A stretch of DNA of 14,418 bases, from the NCBI GenBank assembly GCA_024691105.1, contig JAILNY010000010.1:1-14418 (forward strand). Reading direction: 5' to 3'. This document shows positions 1 through 9,321 of the stretch, one piece after another (the stretch's first letter is position 1; each line of letters opens with the position of its first letter). Under the pieces are notes generated by a model. The model made no database searches and was not told the origin of the DNA. It saw nothing but the letters and a program-made list of their open reading frames with translations. Origin of the DNA: Treponema sp. Lineage in GTDB: Bacteria > Spirochaetota > Spirochaetia > Treponematales > Treponemataceae. A program made the translations under genes and the position numbers.

Positions 1-1
1 C

Positions 2-193
2 GTTGAACTTGCACGATACTGTATTGACCTTGTACAGGAAGCCTACCAGTTCTTAGGACAAAAAGAAGTAGAAAAGGTTGTTTACAAGGACAAATCCGTT
101 AGTAAAAGTATCGACAAAGCTGCTTTCTGGGTAGTAATAATTGAAGAATTTGAGATGTGCGTTTCTTGCTTTATTGGCTACGGTAGTCCATGA
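2..193 (+). CDS. Partial ORF, unknown product (5' end outside window)
   Basis: An open frame runs in from the left edge and stops at TGA 191-193, giving 63 codons. The visible part begins VELARYCIDLVQEAYQFLG and has alternating charged and hydrophobic residues (QKEVEKVVYKDKSVSKSIDK), then a more hydrophobic tail with two Cys. I do not recognise a family. It lies directly against a decayed transposase on the other strand, so its last residues may be replaced sequence created by insertion or deletion. It could be the genuine C-terminus of a gene, a truncated remnant, or a chance frame. Confidence 0.3.
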   Translation, partial: VELARYCIDLVQEAYQFLGQKEVEKVVYKDKSVSKSIDKAAFWVVIIEEFEMCVSCFIGYGSP

Positions 194-402
194 CTATGGG
201 GCATTCTTGGATTCGGCTCGTTCTTTTTTGTAGTGATCATGAATCAATTTGTAAAGGAATTGTTAGACATCTTCCGTAACTTTAGTCACCCATGCAGACA
301 AAGTATTTGGTTTAATGCCGTATTCTGGAGCGAATACTGTCTGTGATTTTCGTATTCCTCAACAATTTTCTGACGTTCTTCACGACTGTAATTTGATCTC
401 AT
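194..402 (-). pseudogene. Remnant of IS transposase OrfA (helix-turn-helix subunit)
   Basis: Reading leftward from ATG at 402, the frame begins MRSNYSREERQKIVEEYEN. After a frameshift near 335-346 it continues as TVFAPEYGIKPNTLSAWVTK. This is the layout of the N-terminal DNA-binding subunit of IS3- or IS66-like transposases: a basic helix, then a helix-turn-helix with a conserved GIKPNTLxxW-type segment. The frame then meets TAA at 263-265 but continues beyond it (QFLYKLIHDHYKKERAES) to TAG at 194-196. One frameshift and one nonsense codon make it non-functional. No catalytic subunit is present. The family assignment rests on motif memory only. Confidence 0.55.
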
Positions 403-475
403 AATTTATTCCGTGTGACTGTGTTTTTTATTCTGAGCCGGATTTTGCATCAGAAAAAGTAAGCTTCCCGGATCC

Positions 476-504
476 AAAAAAAATAACCCCGCACGGTAGC
501 GGGG
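476..504 (-). terminator. Rho-independent terminator of the S1-domain gene
   Basis: On the minus strand the sequence reads CCCCGC (504-499), a six-base loop, GCGGGG (492-487), then TTATTTTTTTT. This is a perfect six-pair GC stem followed by a long T-run, about 95 nt past the S1 stop codon. A second GCGGGG with TTTT on the plus strand (522-531) can pair with the same CCCCGC, so a weaker plus-strand alternative exists. Confidence 0.75.
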
Positions 505-536
505 AAAGTGTCCGCGTAGTGGCGGGGTTTTGCTGT

Positions 537-551
537 ACGATATGATATCGT
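537..551. repeat. Short palindrome ACGATAT-G-ATATCGT
   Basis: A perfect seven-base inverted repeat with one central base lies between the S1 stop codon and its terminator. It might be a small RNA stem in the 3' untranslated region or a protein-binding site. The rest of 403-596 holds only the terminator and nothing else I recognise. Confidence 0.3.
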
Positions 552-596
552 GCGATATGCTTTAAGTGATTACGCGGTGTTGCGCGAAAACTTACC

Positions 597-1685
597 TTAC
601 TTTTTTAACAGCGCTGCAAACGGATTGTATGTGTCACCGTCGTCATTCTGTGATGACATATATTTTGCAGTTGTCTGATCCTGCTCGTGAGAAGTGCTTG
701 TAACAAGAGCAATTCTTCTGTTTTTAGCATCAACTTCTTTTACTACAACAGAAAGCTTGTCTCCTGCTTTAAACTTAATCTTAAGGTTTGTATTTGCATC
801 AACGTTAAGAGCTGATTTATGAACGAGACCATCGATTCCTTCTTCAAGTGTAATAAATACACCAAAGTCAGCAACGCGGCTGATTGTTCCGTCGATTTTA
901 TCTCCTTCTTTGTAGCGGTCAGCAACTGTATCCCATGGATCAGCTTCAAGTTCTTTTGTCGAGATGCTGATTCTTTCGCGGTCCCAGTCAGTACGGATAA
1001 TCTTTGCCTTAACTTCCTGTCCGACAGAAAGTTTGTCGCTCACTTTGTTTACACGGCCGCGGCTGATTTCTGAAATCGGCAAAAATGCCTGAACGCCACC
1101 GATATCAACAAGTGCACCCTTGTCTTTAAGTTCTACAACTTTACCGTCAACGATGTCGCCTTCCTTGTATTTTGCAGCAAGACCTTTAAGGTTTTCTGCA
1201 TATTCAAGTTCGCCGATAGCGCGGTTAGTAACGATAAGGTTTTTACCGCCTTCTTTGTATTCCTGAATTTTAAAAGTAAGCACGCGGCCTACATAGTAAG
1301 AAGGTTCTTCTTTCTGCTTGTAGCCCATCTGAGAGAAGGGACAGAATGCGCGAGTGCTTCCGATTTTTACTTCAAAACCGCCTTTGATTTCTTTTTCTAC
1401 TTTTCCTTCAACAGGAAGTCCCGACTGGTAAGCTTTTTCGAGCATGTCGGCATCTGCATTCTGACCTGCTATCTTTGTTGTAAAGTGAGGAACCCCTGCA
1501 TCATTTTTTAAGAAGAAAGCCTTAATTTTGTCACCTTCTTTTACGGTGAGTTTTCCATCTTTATCTTTCAGCTCTGCGCTGTCCAAAGTTCCTTCTGTTT
1601 TTGCACTTAAGTCTAAGAAAATTGTGTCGCCAGAAATTTGTACGATTGTTGTTTCTATTTCCTGTCCAGGTTCAAAATAATTCAT
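597..1685 (-). CDS. Four-domain S1 RNA-binding protein (ribosomal protein S1-like)
   Basis: The 362-residue protein consists almost entirely of four S1 (OB-fold) RNA-binding repeats, roughly residues 5-65, 88-155, 176-245 and 260-330. Repeats 3 and 4 are the most canonical (GDIVDGKVVELKDKGALVDI; GTISRVADFGVFITLEEGID). A polar tail ends in NPFAALLKK. S1 proteins bring mRNA to the 30S subunit. Enterobacterial S1 has six repeats, and four-repeat forms occur in Firmicutes, so this may be either the ribosomal S1 or a shorter paralogue. An ATG at 1691 is also in frame, but the only Shine-Dalgarno (GAGG, 1696-1693) is 1 nt from it and 7 nt from the ATG at 1685, so I chose 1685. It is transcribed away from glgX and closed by the terminator at 476-504. 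Confidence 0.85.
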   Translation of the reverse strand: MNYFEPGQEIETTIVQISGDTIFLDLSAKTEGTLDSAELKDKDGKLTVKEGDKIKAFFLKNDAGVPHFTTKIAGQNADADMLEKAYQSGLPVEGKVEKEIKGGFEVKIGSTRAFCPFSQMGYKQKEEPSYYVGRVLTFKIQEYKEGGKNLIVTNRAIGELEYAENLKGLAAKYKEGDIVDGKVVELKDKGALVDIGGVQAFLPISEISRGRVNKVSDKLSVGQEVKAKIIRTDWDRERISISTKELEADPWDTVADRYKEGDKIDGTISRVADFGVFITLEEGIDGLVHKSALNVDANTNLKIKFKAGDKLSVVVKEVDAKNRRIALVTSTSHEQDQTTAKYMSSQNDDGDTYNPFAALLKK

Positions 1686-1755
1686 TGTCATACCTCATGT
1701 TTTTAGATTTCGTAGTGAATTTTATGAGAGTAAGGATACCATAAAATGAAAAAAG

Positions 1756-1783
1756 ATTATAGTGCAGACAGTTATTTTGTATA
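1756..1783 (-). promoter_or_regulatory. Putative promoter of the S1-domain gene
   Basis: On the minus strand TATACA (1783-1778, four of six to TTGACA) is followed after 16 nt by a perfect TATAAT (1761-1756). The start site would be near 1749, giving a leader of about 64 nt before ATG 1685. Confidence 0.45.
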
Positions 1784-1802
1784 GTACTTTATAAAAATTC
1801 TA

Positions 1803-1831
1803 TTGCGAATTATATTTTCTTAGTTTACAAT
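1803..1831 (+). promoter_or_regulatory. Putative promoter of the glgX-glgP operon
   Basis: TTGCGA (1803-1808, four of six) and TACAAT (1826-1831, five of six) are separated by exactly 17 nt in a very AT-rich spacer. The start site would be near 1838, about 44 nt before the glgX ATG. The AT-rich flank could act as an UP element. Confidence 0.45.
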
Positions 1832-1881
1832 TTAATTTAAATAGTTTATTAAAGAATTTTAGTCGGATTAGTTTATTTATT

Positions 1882-4026
<2,145 letters not shown>

Positions 4027-4053
4027 TTTGAAAAGTTTTAAAAGGAGAAACAA

Positions 4054-6507
4054 ATGACTTTTGATGCTGAAAAATTTAAAGCGAGCCTTGTTGAACGTCT
4101 TAAGAGACAGTATGGTAAGGACATTGCTCATGCAAACAGCCACGACCTTTACGATGCTGTTGCTGCATGTACACGCGAAATGATTACAAGCAACTGGATG
4201 GCAACTCGTGCCGAATACGAAAAAAATCCTGTTAAGCAGCTGTATTATTTTTCTGCAGAGTTTTTGATGGGACGTGCGTTGAGTAACAACCTGATTAACC
4301 TTCAGATTAAAGATGCAGTTAAAGAAGTGCTTGACGGAATGAATATTGACTACAACCTTGTCGAAGATCAGGAACCGGATGCAGGTCTTGGTAACGGCGG
4401 TCTTGGTCGTCTTGCAAGCTGCTTCCTCGACTCACTTGCTACACTTGATTATCCTGGACACGGTTACGGTATCCGCTACGAATACGGTATGTTTGAACAG
4501 CACATCGAAGACGGTTACCAGGTTGAGTACCCTGACAACTGGCTTAGACACCGTGATCCTTGGGAAATCAAACGCTCTGACCTTTCTGTTACAGTTAAGT
4601 TTGGCGGAAACATCGCTTACGGAAAAACTCCTGACGGTCAGGACCGATTCTATCTTGAAAACGCAGAAGAAGTTATTGCAACTCCTTACGATATGCCGAT
4701 TATCGGTTATGATACAAACACTGTAAATACTCTCCGTCTTTGGGAAGCAACAAGTGCCGATGGTTTTGACCTTCAGCTCTTTAACGATATGCAGTATAAC
4801 CGCGCCGTAGAAAAACAGAACAGCGCAGAAAATATCAGCCGCGTTCTTTATCCTAACGACAACGGTCCTTCGGGAAAAGCACTCCGCTTAAAGCAGCAGT
4901 ACTTCTTCTCAAGTGCAAGCTTGCAGGATTTAGTACATCACTTTGTTGCAAACTTTGGTCCTGACTTTAAAAAATTCCCGGACTATCATGTAATTCAGCT
5001 TAACGATACACACCCGGTAGTTGCAATTCCGGAATTGATGCGCATCTTTATTGATGAATATGGACTTGGCTGGAACGAAGCATGGTCTATCGTTCAGAAG
5101 ACATTTGCATATACAAACCATACGATTCTTGCAGAAGCACTTGAAAAATGGCCGATTGAAATTTTCCAGGGACTGCTTCCTCGTATCTATCAGATTGTTG
5201 AAGAAATCAACCGCCGCTTTGTAGAAGATTTGCGCAAAGCATATCCTGATGATTACGAAAAACATAACCGCATGTCGATTATCGGCGGCGGAAAAGTCCG
5301 CATGGCATGGCTTGCAATTCACGCATGCTTTAGCGTAAACGGTGTTGCAGAACTTCATACAGAGCTTCTTAAAAAGCAGGAGCTTAAAGACTGGGCAGAA
5401 CTTTATCCAGAAAAGTTTAACAATAAGACAAACGGTGTCACTCAGCGCCGCTGGCTTTTGAATGCAAACCCGGCTCTTGCACAGTTCATCACAAAGCGCA
5501 TTGGACACGGATGGGAAAAAGATTTAACAAAGCTTAAAGGTCTTGAAAAATTTATCGATGACGAAGAGACATTGAACGAACTTGTTTCCATCAAGCAGCA
5601 GAACAAGCAGGCGCTTGCAGATTATCTTAAGCACAAGCAGAACGACTTCCTTGATCCGGAAAGCATTTACGATGTTCAGGTTAAGCGTCTCCACGAATAC
5701 AAGAGACAGCTTTTGAATGTTCTTCACATCATGTATCTTTACAACAAGCTTGTTGAAGATCCACACTTTGATCCACCGGCAAGAACATTCATCTTTGGTG
5801 CAAAGGCTGCATCAGGTTACCGCCGTGCAAAGTCTATCATCAAATTGATTAACACAGTTGCAGACAGAGTTAACAACGACCGCCGTGTCCGCGGAAAACT
5901 CCGTGTAGTATTCGTAGAAAACTACTGCGTAACAGCCGCAGAAAAGATTTATCCTGCAGCAGATGTTTCTGAGCAGATTTCTACAGCCGGTTACGAAGCA
6001 TCAGGAACTTCTAATATGAAGTTTATGATTAACGGTGCACTTACATTGGGAACAATGGACGGTGCTAATATCGAGATTTTTGAAGAAGCCGGAAAAGAAA
6101 ACGGATTTATCTTTGGTCTTACAAGTGATCAGATTATCAAGATGGAACAGGAACATTCTTATAAACCATCTGAATATCTTGCGCGCAATCCACAGCTTGC
6201 AAAAGTTGTAGAGCAGCTTGTAGATGGAACTTATGATCCGACACATCAGATTTTCAAGGAAATACATGACTCGCTCGTTTACGGTGTAGAAGGTCAGCGT
6301 CCTGACGTATTCTATGTACTTGCAGACTTTAATGCATATTGCAAAGCACAGGAAGAAATCGCTGCCGCTTATGCAGACAGAAAAGCATGGGCACGCAAGA
6401 CACTTATCAACATTGCAAACAGCGGCAAGTTCTCAAGTGACCGTACAATTGAAGATTATGTTCGCGACATCTGGCATTTGAATAAACTTGTTGTCGAAAC
6501 AAAATAG
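4054..6507 (+). CDS. glgP: Glycogen/starch/alpha-glucan phosphorylase
   Basis: This 817-aa GT35 enzyme phosphorolyses terminal alpha-1,4 glucosyl units to glucose-1-phosphate with pyridoxal phosphate as cofactor. Conserved blocks include YYFSAEFLMGRALSNNL near the N-terminus, GLGNGGLGRLASCFLDSLAT, LNDTHPVVAIPELMR, VQVKRLHEYKRQLLN, and the cofactor motif EASGTSNMKFMINGALTLG, whose Lys656 should carry the PLP. Length matches bacterial and eukaryotic phosphorylases (800-850). The start is fixed by AAGGAG six bases before ATG 4054. It follows glgX by 27 nt, forming a glycogen-mobilising pair. The N-terminus gives no sign of the phospho-serine control region of animal enzymes. Confidence 0.96.
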   Translation: MTFDAEKFKASLVERLKRQYGKDIAHANSHDLYDAVAACTREMITSNWMATRAEYEKNPVKQLYYFSAEFLMGRALSNNLINLQIKDAVKEVLDGMNIDYNLVEDQEPDAGLGNGGLGRLASCFLDSLATLDYPGHGYGIRYEYGMFEQHIEDGYQVEYPDNWLRHRDPWEIKRSDLSVTVKFGGNIAYGKTPDGQDRFYLENAEEVIATPYDMPIIGYDTNTVNTLRLWEATSADGFDLQLFNDMQYNRAVEKQNSAENISRVLYPNDNGPSGKALRLKQQYFFSSASLQDLVHHFVANFGPDFKKFPDYHVIQLNDTHPVVAIPELMRIFIDEYGLGWNEAWSIVQKTFAYTNHTILAEALEKWPIEIFQGLLPRIYQIVEEINRRFVEDLRKAYPDDYEKHNRMSIIGGGKVRMAWLAIHACFSVNGVAELHTELLKKQELKDWAELYPEKFNNKTNGVTQRRWLLNANPALAQFITKRIGHGWEKDLTKLKGLEKFIDDEETLNELVSIKQQNKQALADYLKHKQNDFLDPESIYDVQVKRLHEYKRQLLNVLHIMYLYNKLVEDPHFDPPARTFIFGAKAASGYRRAKSIIKLINTVADRVNNDRRVRGKLRVVFVENYCVTAAEKIYPAADVSEQISTAGYEASGTSNMKFMINGALTLGTMDGANIEIFEEAGKENGFIFGLTSDQIIKMEQEHSYKPSEYLARNPQLAKVVEQLVDGTYDPTHQIFKEIHDSLVYGVEGQRPDVFYVLADFNAYCKAQEEIAAAYADRKAWARKTLINIANSGKFSSDRTIEDYVRDIWHLNKLVVETK

Positions 6508-6523
6508 GATTGAAGCATACAAT

Positions 6524-7177
6524 ATGAAGCCCTGGGAATTATGGAACGAGATTTATAATGCAGAATATACAGTAAGCGGCGATGGTGTTGACTGGACTGT
6601 AAAAGTCTATGATGACGAAAAAATTGTCCGCCTGCTGTTCCAGGGTTCAAACGACAGTCACGACTGGATAAACAATTTTAATTTTCCTATAAGACCGTAT
6701 AAAAAACAGGAAAATACATTGTGGGTTGCAAGCGGCTGGGCAAAGGCATACACAAGCTGTAACGATATTGTAATGCAGAAATTTATCGAGGTCGTAAATG
6801 AATATTGCGGCAAAAATTATTCGATAGAAATTTGCGGTTACAGTTTTGGTGGTGCACTTGCCCTTCTTGCAGCCGAAGATTTTTATTTTAGAACACAAAA
6901 AAAAGTATCAGTTATAACATTCGGCGCTCCAAAACCTCTTTTTGGAAAGAAAACCTTTGACTACGTAAATTCCTGCGTAACATCTGCAACGCAGTATGCT
7001 CATGTCAACGATATGATTCCGTATCTTGTTCCATTTTACGGCTACCGTATGTTGAACAAAGTTAAAGTCGGAGATGGATTTTGCTTATTTAAATTATTCA
7101 ACACAAATAAATACCATTTGATTTATGGAGATCCGTCGATATATGCAGAATCTGAAGATAATAAAAAATCTTATTAA
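6524..7177 (+). CDS. Class-3-type lipase / alpha-beta hydrolase
   Basis: A 217-aa protein of the lipase class 3 type (PF01764-like), predicted to cleave ester bonds; the substrate is unknown. The nucleophile elbow GYSFGG places Ser107. The following strand VITFGAPKP is typical of the family. VNDMIPYLVP gives the acid Asp163, and KYHLIYG gives His198. The block FQGSNDSHDWINNF fits the family's usual GT/S...DW region. No signal peptide is visible, so it is probably cytoplasmic. An upstream ATG at 6488 would overlap glgP by 20 nt. I prefer 6524 because the protein then begins MKPWELWNEIYN, 16 nt after the glgP stop, though the Shine-Dalgarno is weak (AGGA 14 nt away or GAAG 8 nt away). It probably rides on the glg transcript. 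Its 3' end overlaps the next gene. Confidence 0.8.
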   Translation: MKPWELWNEIYNAEYTVSGDGVDWTVKVYDDEKIVRLLFQGSNDSHDWINNFNFPIRPYKKQENTLWVASGWAKAYTSCNDIVMQKFIEVVNEYCGKNYSIEICGYSFGGALALLAAEDFYFRTQKKVSVITFGAPKPLFGKKTFDYVNSCVTSATQYAHVNDMIPYLVPFYGYRMLNKVKVGDGFCLFKLFNTNKYHLIYGDPSIYAESEDNKKSY

Positions 7178-7961
7178 AAAACTTACATCCATTTTCATAA
7201 TTCTTTTAGCTGGCGCAGTTGCCTTTAATATTACAGGCTGCGCAAAGTCTAATGTCAAAAATACAGCTACGTTAAAAAACGGCATTTTACAGATTGGAAC
7301 AGAATACGGCTATCCACCGTTTGAGTATCTTGCAGAGGATGGAACAACGCTCATTGGTTTTGACGTGGACCTTTGGAATGAGCTTTGCCGCCGCCTTGAA
7401 TTAAAGCCTGTCTTTTACGATACACAGTGGGCAGGAATTTTAGATGGACTTGAAACGCATCGCTATGACTGTATCATTTCTGCAATTACAATTACGCCAG
7501 AACGCAAAGAACGCTTTTTAATTACAGAGCCTTATGTTCAAAACTCTGAGTGCTTTGTTGTAAATGCAAACTCTGCCAAATCTCCCGTAACAGACCCGGC
7601 TCTTCTTAACGGAAAAAAGATTGCGTATCAGGCAGAGACTGTAAGTGATGTTTATGTAAATAATCTTATTGCAAACGGCGCAAGGTTTAAGACTTTTGAA
7701 TACGACAAACTTCTGGATGCCTTTGATGATTTAAAATTTGGCCGCGTAGATGTTGTCGTTGCAGAAAGTGTCGCCGCCGGAGTGATAGTAAAAAATAATA
7801 AAGATATTTTTAGAATTGATTTTGTCGGTGAACCTGACGCTTACTTTGGAATCATAGTTGCAAAAGATAATCCTGAATTATTTGAAAAAATTCAAACAAC
7901 GCTAAATGAAATGCGGGCCGATGGTTTTATGGCAGCACTTGAAGAAAAGTGGCTTAAGTAA
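7143..7961 (+). CDS. Amino-acid-type ABC transporter substrate-binding lipoprotein
   Basis: A 272-aa family 3 solute-binding protein (SBP_bac_3) of the type feeding polar amino acid ABC transporters. The first 33 residues are a lipoprotein signal: basic n-region (KIIKNLIKK), hydrophobic core, and lipobox ITGC with the lipidated Cys at 33. The mature domain shows the hallmark pieces GTEYGYPPFEY, GFDVDLWNELCRRL, AITITPERKERF, and a C-terminal EMRADGFMAALEEKWLK. An in-frame ATG at 7125 exists, but GGAG at 7127-7130 lies 12 nt before ATG 7143, giving the more typical signal peptide. The gene overlaps the lipase by 35 nt. No permease or ATPase gene is nearby, so it is an orphan component here. Ligand identity cannot be read from the sequence. 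Confidence 0.88.
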   Translation: MQNLKIIKNLIKKLTSIFIILLAGAVAFNITGCAKSNVKNTATLKNGILQIGTEYGYPPFEYLAEDGTTLIGFDVDLWNELCRRLELKPVFYDTQWAGILDGLETHRYDCIISAITITPERKERFLITEPYVQNSECFVVNANSAKSPVTDPALLNGKKIAYQAETVSDVYVNNLIANGARFKTFEYDKLLDAFDDLKFGRVDVVVAESVAAGVIVKNNKDIFRIDFVGEPDAYFGIIVAKDNPELFEKIQTTLNEMRADGFMAALEEKWLK

Positions 7962-7973
7962 AATTCACGCTGT

Positions 7974-8005
7974 AAAAAAAAGCCCGCAAAAAAATTACGG
8001 GCTTT
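7974..8005. terminator. Convergent terminator between lipoprotein and symporter genes
   Basis: AAAGCCCG (7979-7986) pairs perfectly with CGGGCTTT (7998-8005) across an 11-nt loop. On the minus strand the stem is followed by a seven-base T run, making a strong terminator for the symporter. On the plus strand only TTT follows, so it is weaker for the lipoprotein transcript. Confidence 0.8.
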
Positions 8006-8048
8006 GCGAATTATCGTAAATGCTTAGTTACGTTTTAGATTTTTTGTT

Positions 8049-9266
8049 TTACGCTCTGTGGCGCTCGATTGTCTTTGTGTTGTTTGCAACGATGTATGTT
8101 CCAAACATTGCAGTAGCCGCATCAAAGAGTGCTGCAAAAGAACCGATGATTGCAGCCGCAGGCTTTAACAAAAGATAACCGGTTTCCATTCCGCGGCCGT
8201 ACATAGTACACAATACAGTCAGCGCTACAAAAGTTCCGCCGACAGGCATTCCACCAAGCAGGAACGAAAGTAAAAAGGCAACACCAGAAATCCAGAGCAT
8301 ATCAAAAAATTCAATATTCAAAGTTGAATAAGAACGCCAGATTACAACAAAGCTGATAATTACAACGAGCGCAGAACCTCCACGCGCAAAGATAGAAAAT
8401 AATGGATAAACAAAACCGTTTGTGCGCTGGCGGATTCCAAGCTTTTCTTTTCCGCGGCGCATATTGATTGGCAAAGTTAAGTTTGTATCCCCGCTAAAGA
8501 AAGCAGTCATAAAAGGAACAACACAAGCGCTCAAAACCTTAAGCGGCTTTCCGCCATGGCAAAGCGCGCGGATAATCAGCGGATAAATTATTCCGACAAC
8601 GATTATAAAATCTACAGTCAGCATGATAATTAACGGAGTAAATACACCGCTTTTAATTACTGCCTTAAACTGAATTGTCCAGTTACACATGATTGCAACA
8701 ATTCCGACAGAAAGCAAATCTGTAAACAAAGTCGAGATGTTAAAGAAAAGTTCAGAAAGTGAATCTGTCAAAGAAAGAATCGGTTTTAAGTTTGAGTGTT
8801 CCATGCAACAGCCGGCACCAACAACGAGTGCAAATACAAAACACGGCAAAAGGAACGAACCGTTAGAAAGTGATTCGATGCTTGAAAAAGGAATCATCGA
8901 ACGGATAAGATTTTGAAAATCAATCGTTGTAGTCTGTGAAACTTTTTCTGTGATGATAGGAATTCGCGGAAGTTTTACAAGCACAATTGAAATAAAGCCG
9001 AGAATTGTCAAAAGAAGAGATGATGCAACAATAACACTGGCAGTCCATAACGAAGTTTTGGCAACCAGCTTTGCATCGTTCAATCTGTAAACTGCCATAA
9101 TCCCTGAAAAGAAAAGAAGAGGAATCAGAGTATAGCGTCCGATTCTTATAACAACTTCAGTAATAAAAGCAAGGATTGCAGATCCCTGCAAAGAGTCGAG
9201 TGGCAAAATAAAAGCCGAAGCAAGACCTAAAACAATTCCAATTAAATATTTTATCCAAATTTTCAT
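8049..9266 (-). CDS. Dicarboxylate/amino acid:cation symporter family protein (divergent)
   Basis: A 405-aa integral membrane protein of the DAACS family (relatives of GltPh, GltP, SstT), expected to import glutamate, aspartate or dicarboxylates with Na+ or H+. Multiple hydrophobic segments are evident from MKIWIKYLIGIVLGLASAF onward. The hairpin-1 region reads SGDTNLTLP (from Ser258), where family members usually have a serine-rich stretch followed by T-LPV. The position of the Na+-binding NMDGT motif reads ARGGS (294-298). The hairpin-2 region reads GGMPVGG. Substrate and coupling ion are therefore uncertain. A start at 9350 would add 28 residues but read back across the divergent promoter and into the opposite gene. 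ATG 9266 begins the first membrane helix. No Shine-Dalgarno is seen; see the promoter entry for a possible leaderless mRNA. Confidence 0.82.
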   Translation of the reverse strand: MKIWIKYLIGIVLGLASAFILPLDSLQGSAILAFITEVVIRIGRYTLIPLLFFSGIMAVYRLNDAKLVAKTSLWTASVIVASSLLLTILGFISIVLVKLPRIPIITEKVSQTTTIDFQNLIRSMIPFSSIESLSNGSFLLPCFVFALVVGAGCCMEHSNLKPILSLTDSLSELFFNISTLFTDLLSVGIVAIMCNWTIQFKAVIKSGVFTPLIIMLTVDFIIVVGIIYPLIIRALCHGGKPLKVLSACVVPFMTAFFSGDTNLTLPINMRRGKEKLGIRQRTNGFVYPLFSIFARGGSALVVIISFVVIWRSYSTLNIEFFDMLWISGVAFLLSFLLGGMPVGGTFVALTVLCTMYGRGMETGYLLLKPAAAIIGSFAALFDAATAMFGTYIVANNTKTIERHRA

Positions 9267-9273
9267 AAAGTTT

Positions 9274-9302
9274 ATTATACCATGTTTGTATAAGATTGCA
9301 AA
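9274..9302 (-). promoter_or_regulatory. Putative promoter of the symporter gene, near-leaderless
   Basis: On the minus strand TTTGCA (9302-9297) is followed after 17 nt by perfect TATAAT (9279-9274). TTGCAA with 16 nt is an equal alternative. Only 7 nt lie between the -10 box and ATG 9266, so transcription should start at or one base before the start codon. Confidence 0.6.
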
Positions 9303-9306
9303 CATG
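9281..9306. promoter_or_regulatory. Operator-like inverted repeat between divergent promoters
   Basis: CATGTTTG (9281-9288) and CAAACATG (9299-9306) form a perfect 8-bp inverted repeat with a 10-bp spacer. Its centre is within about one base of the midpoint of the two -10 boxes, and it covers both -35 regions. Half-sites are about 18 bp apart centre to centre, not an integral number of helical turns. A dimeric repressor bound here could shut both promoters, but no regulator has been linked to it. Confidence 0.5.
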
Positions 9307-9315
9307 TGATATAAT
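9286..9315 (+). promoter_or_regulatory. Putative extended -10 promoter of the 9322 gene, leaderless
   Basis: TATAAT (9310-9315) is preceded by TGA, giving an extended -10 (TGnTATAAT). A weak -35 TTGTAT (9286-9291) lies 18 nt upstream. Six bases separate the -10 from ATG 9322, placing +1 on the A of the start codon. Confidence 0.6.
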
Positions 9316-9321
9316 GAGTGT

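Noticed and set aside
537..551. The ACGATAT palindrome as a plus-strand promoter operator
   Set aside because: No plus-strand gene follows it; it lies in the 3' region of the minus-strand S1 gene.
4930..5508. 192-codon minus-strand frame inside glgP
   Set aside because: It is antisense to strongly conserved phosphorylase sequence; its length comes from the codon bias of the sense gene.
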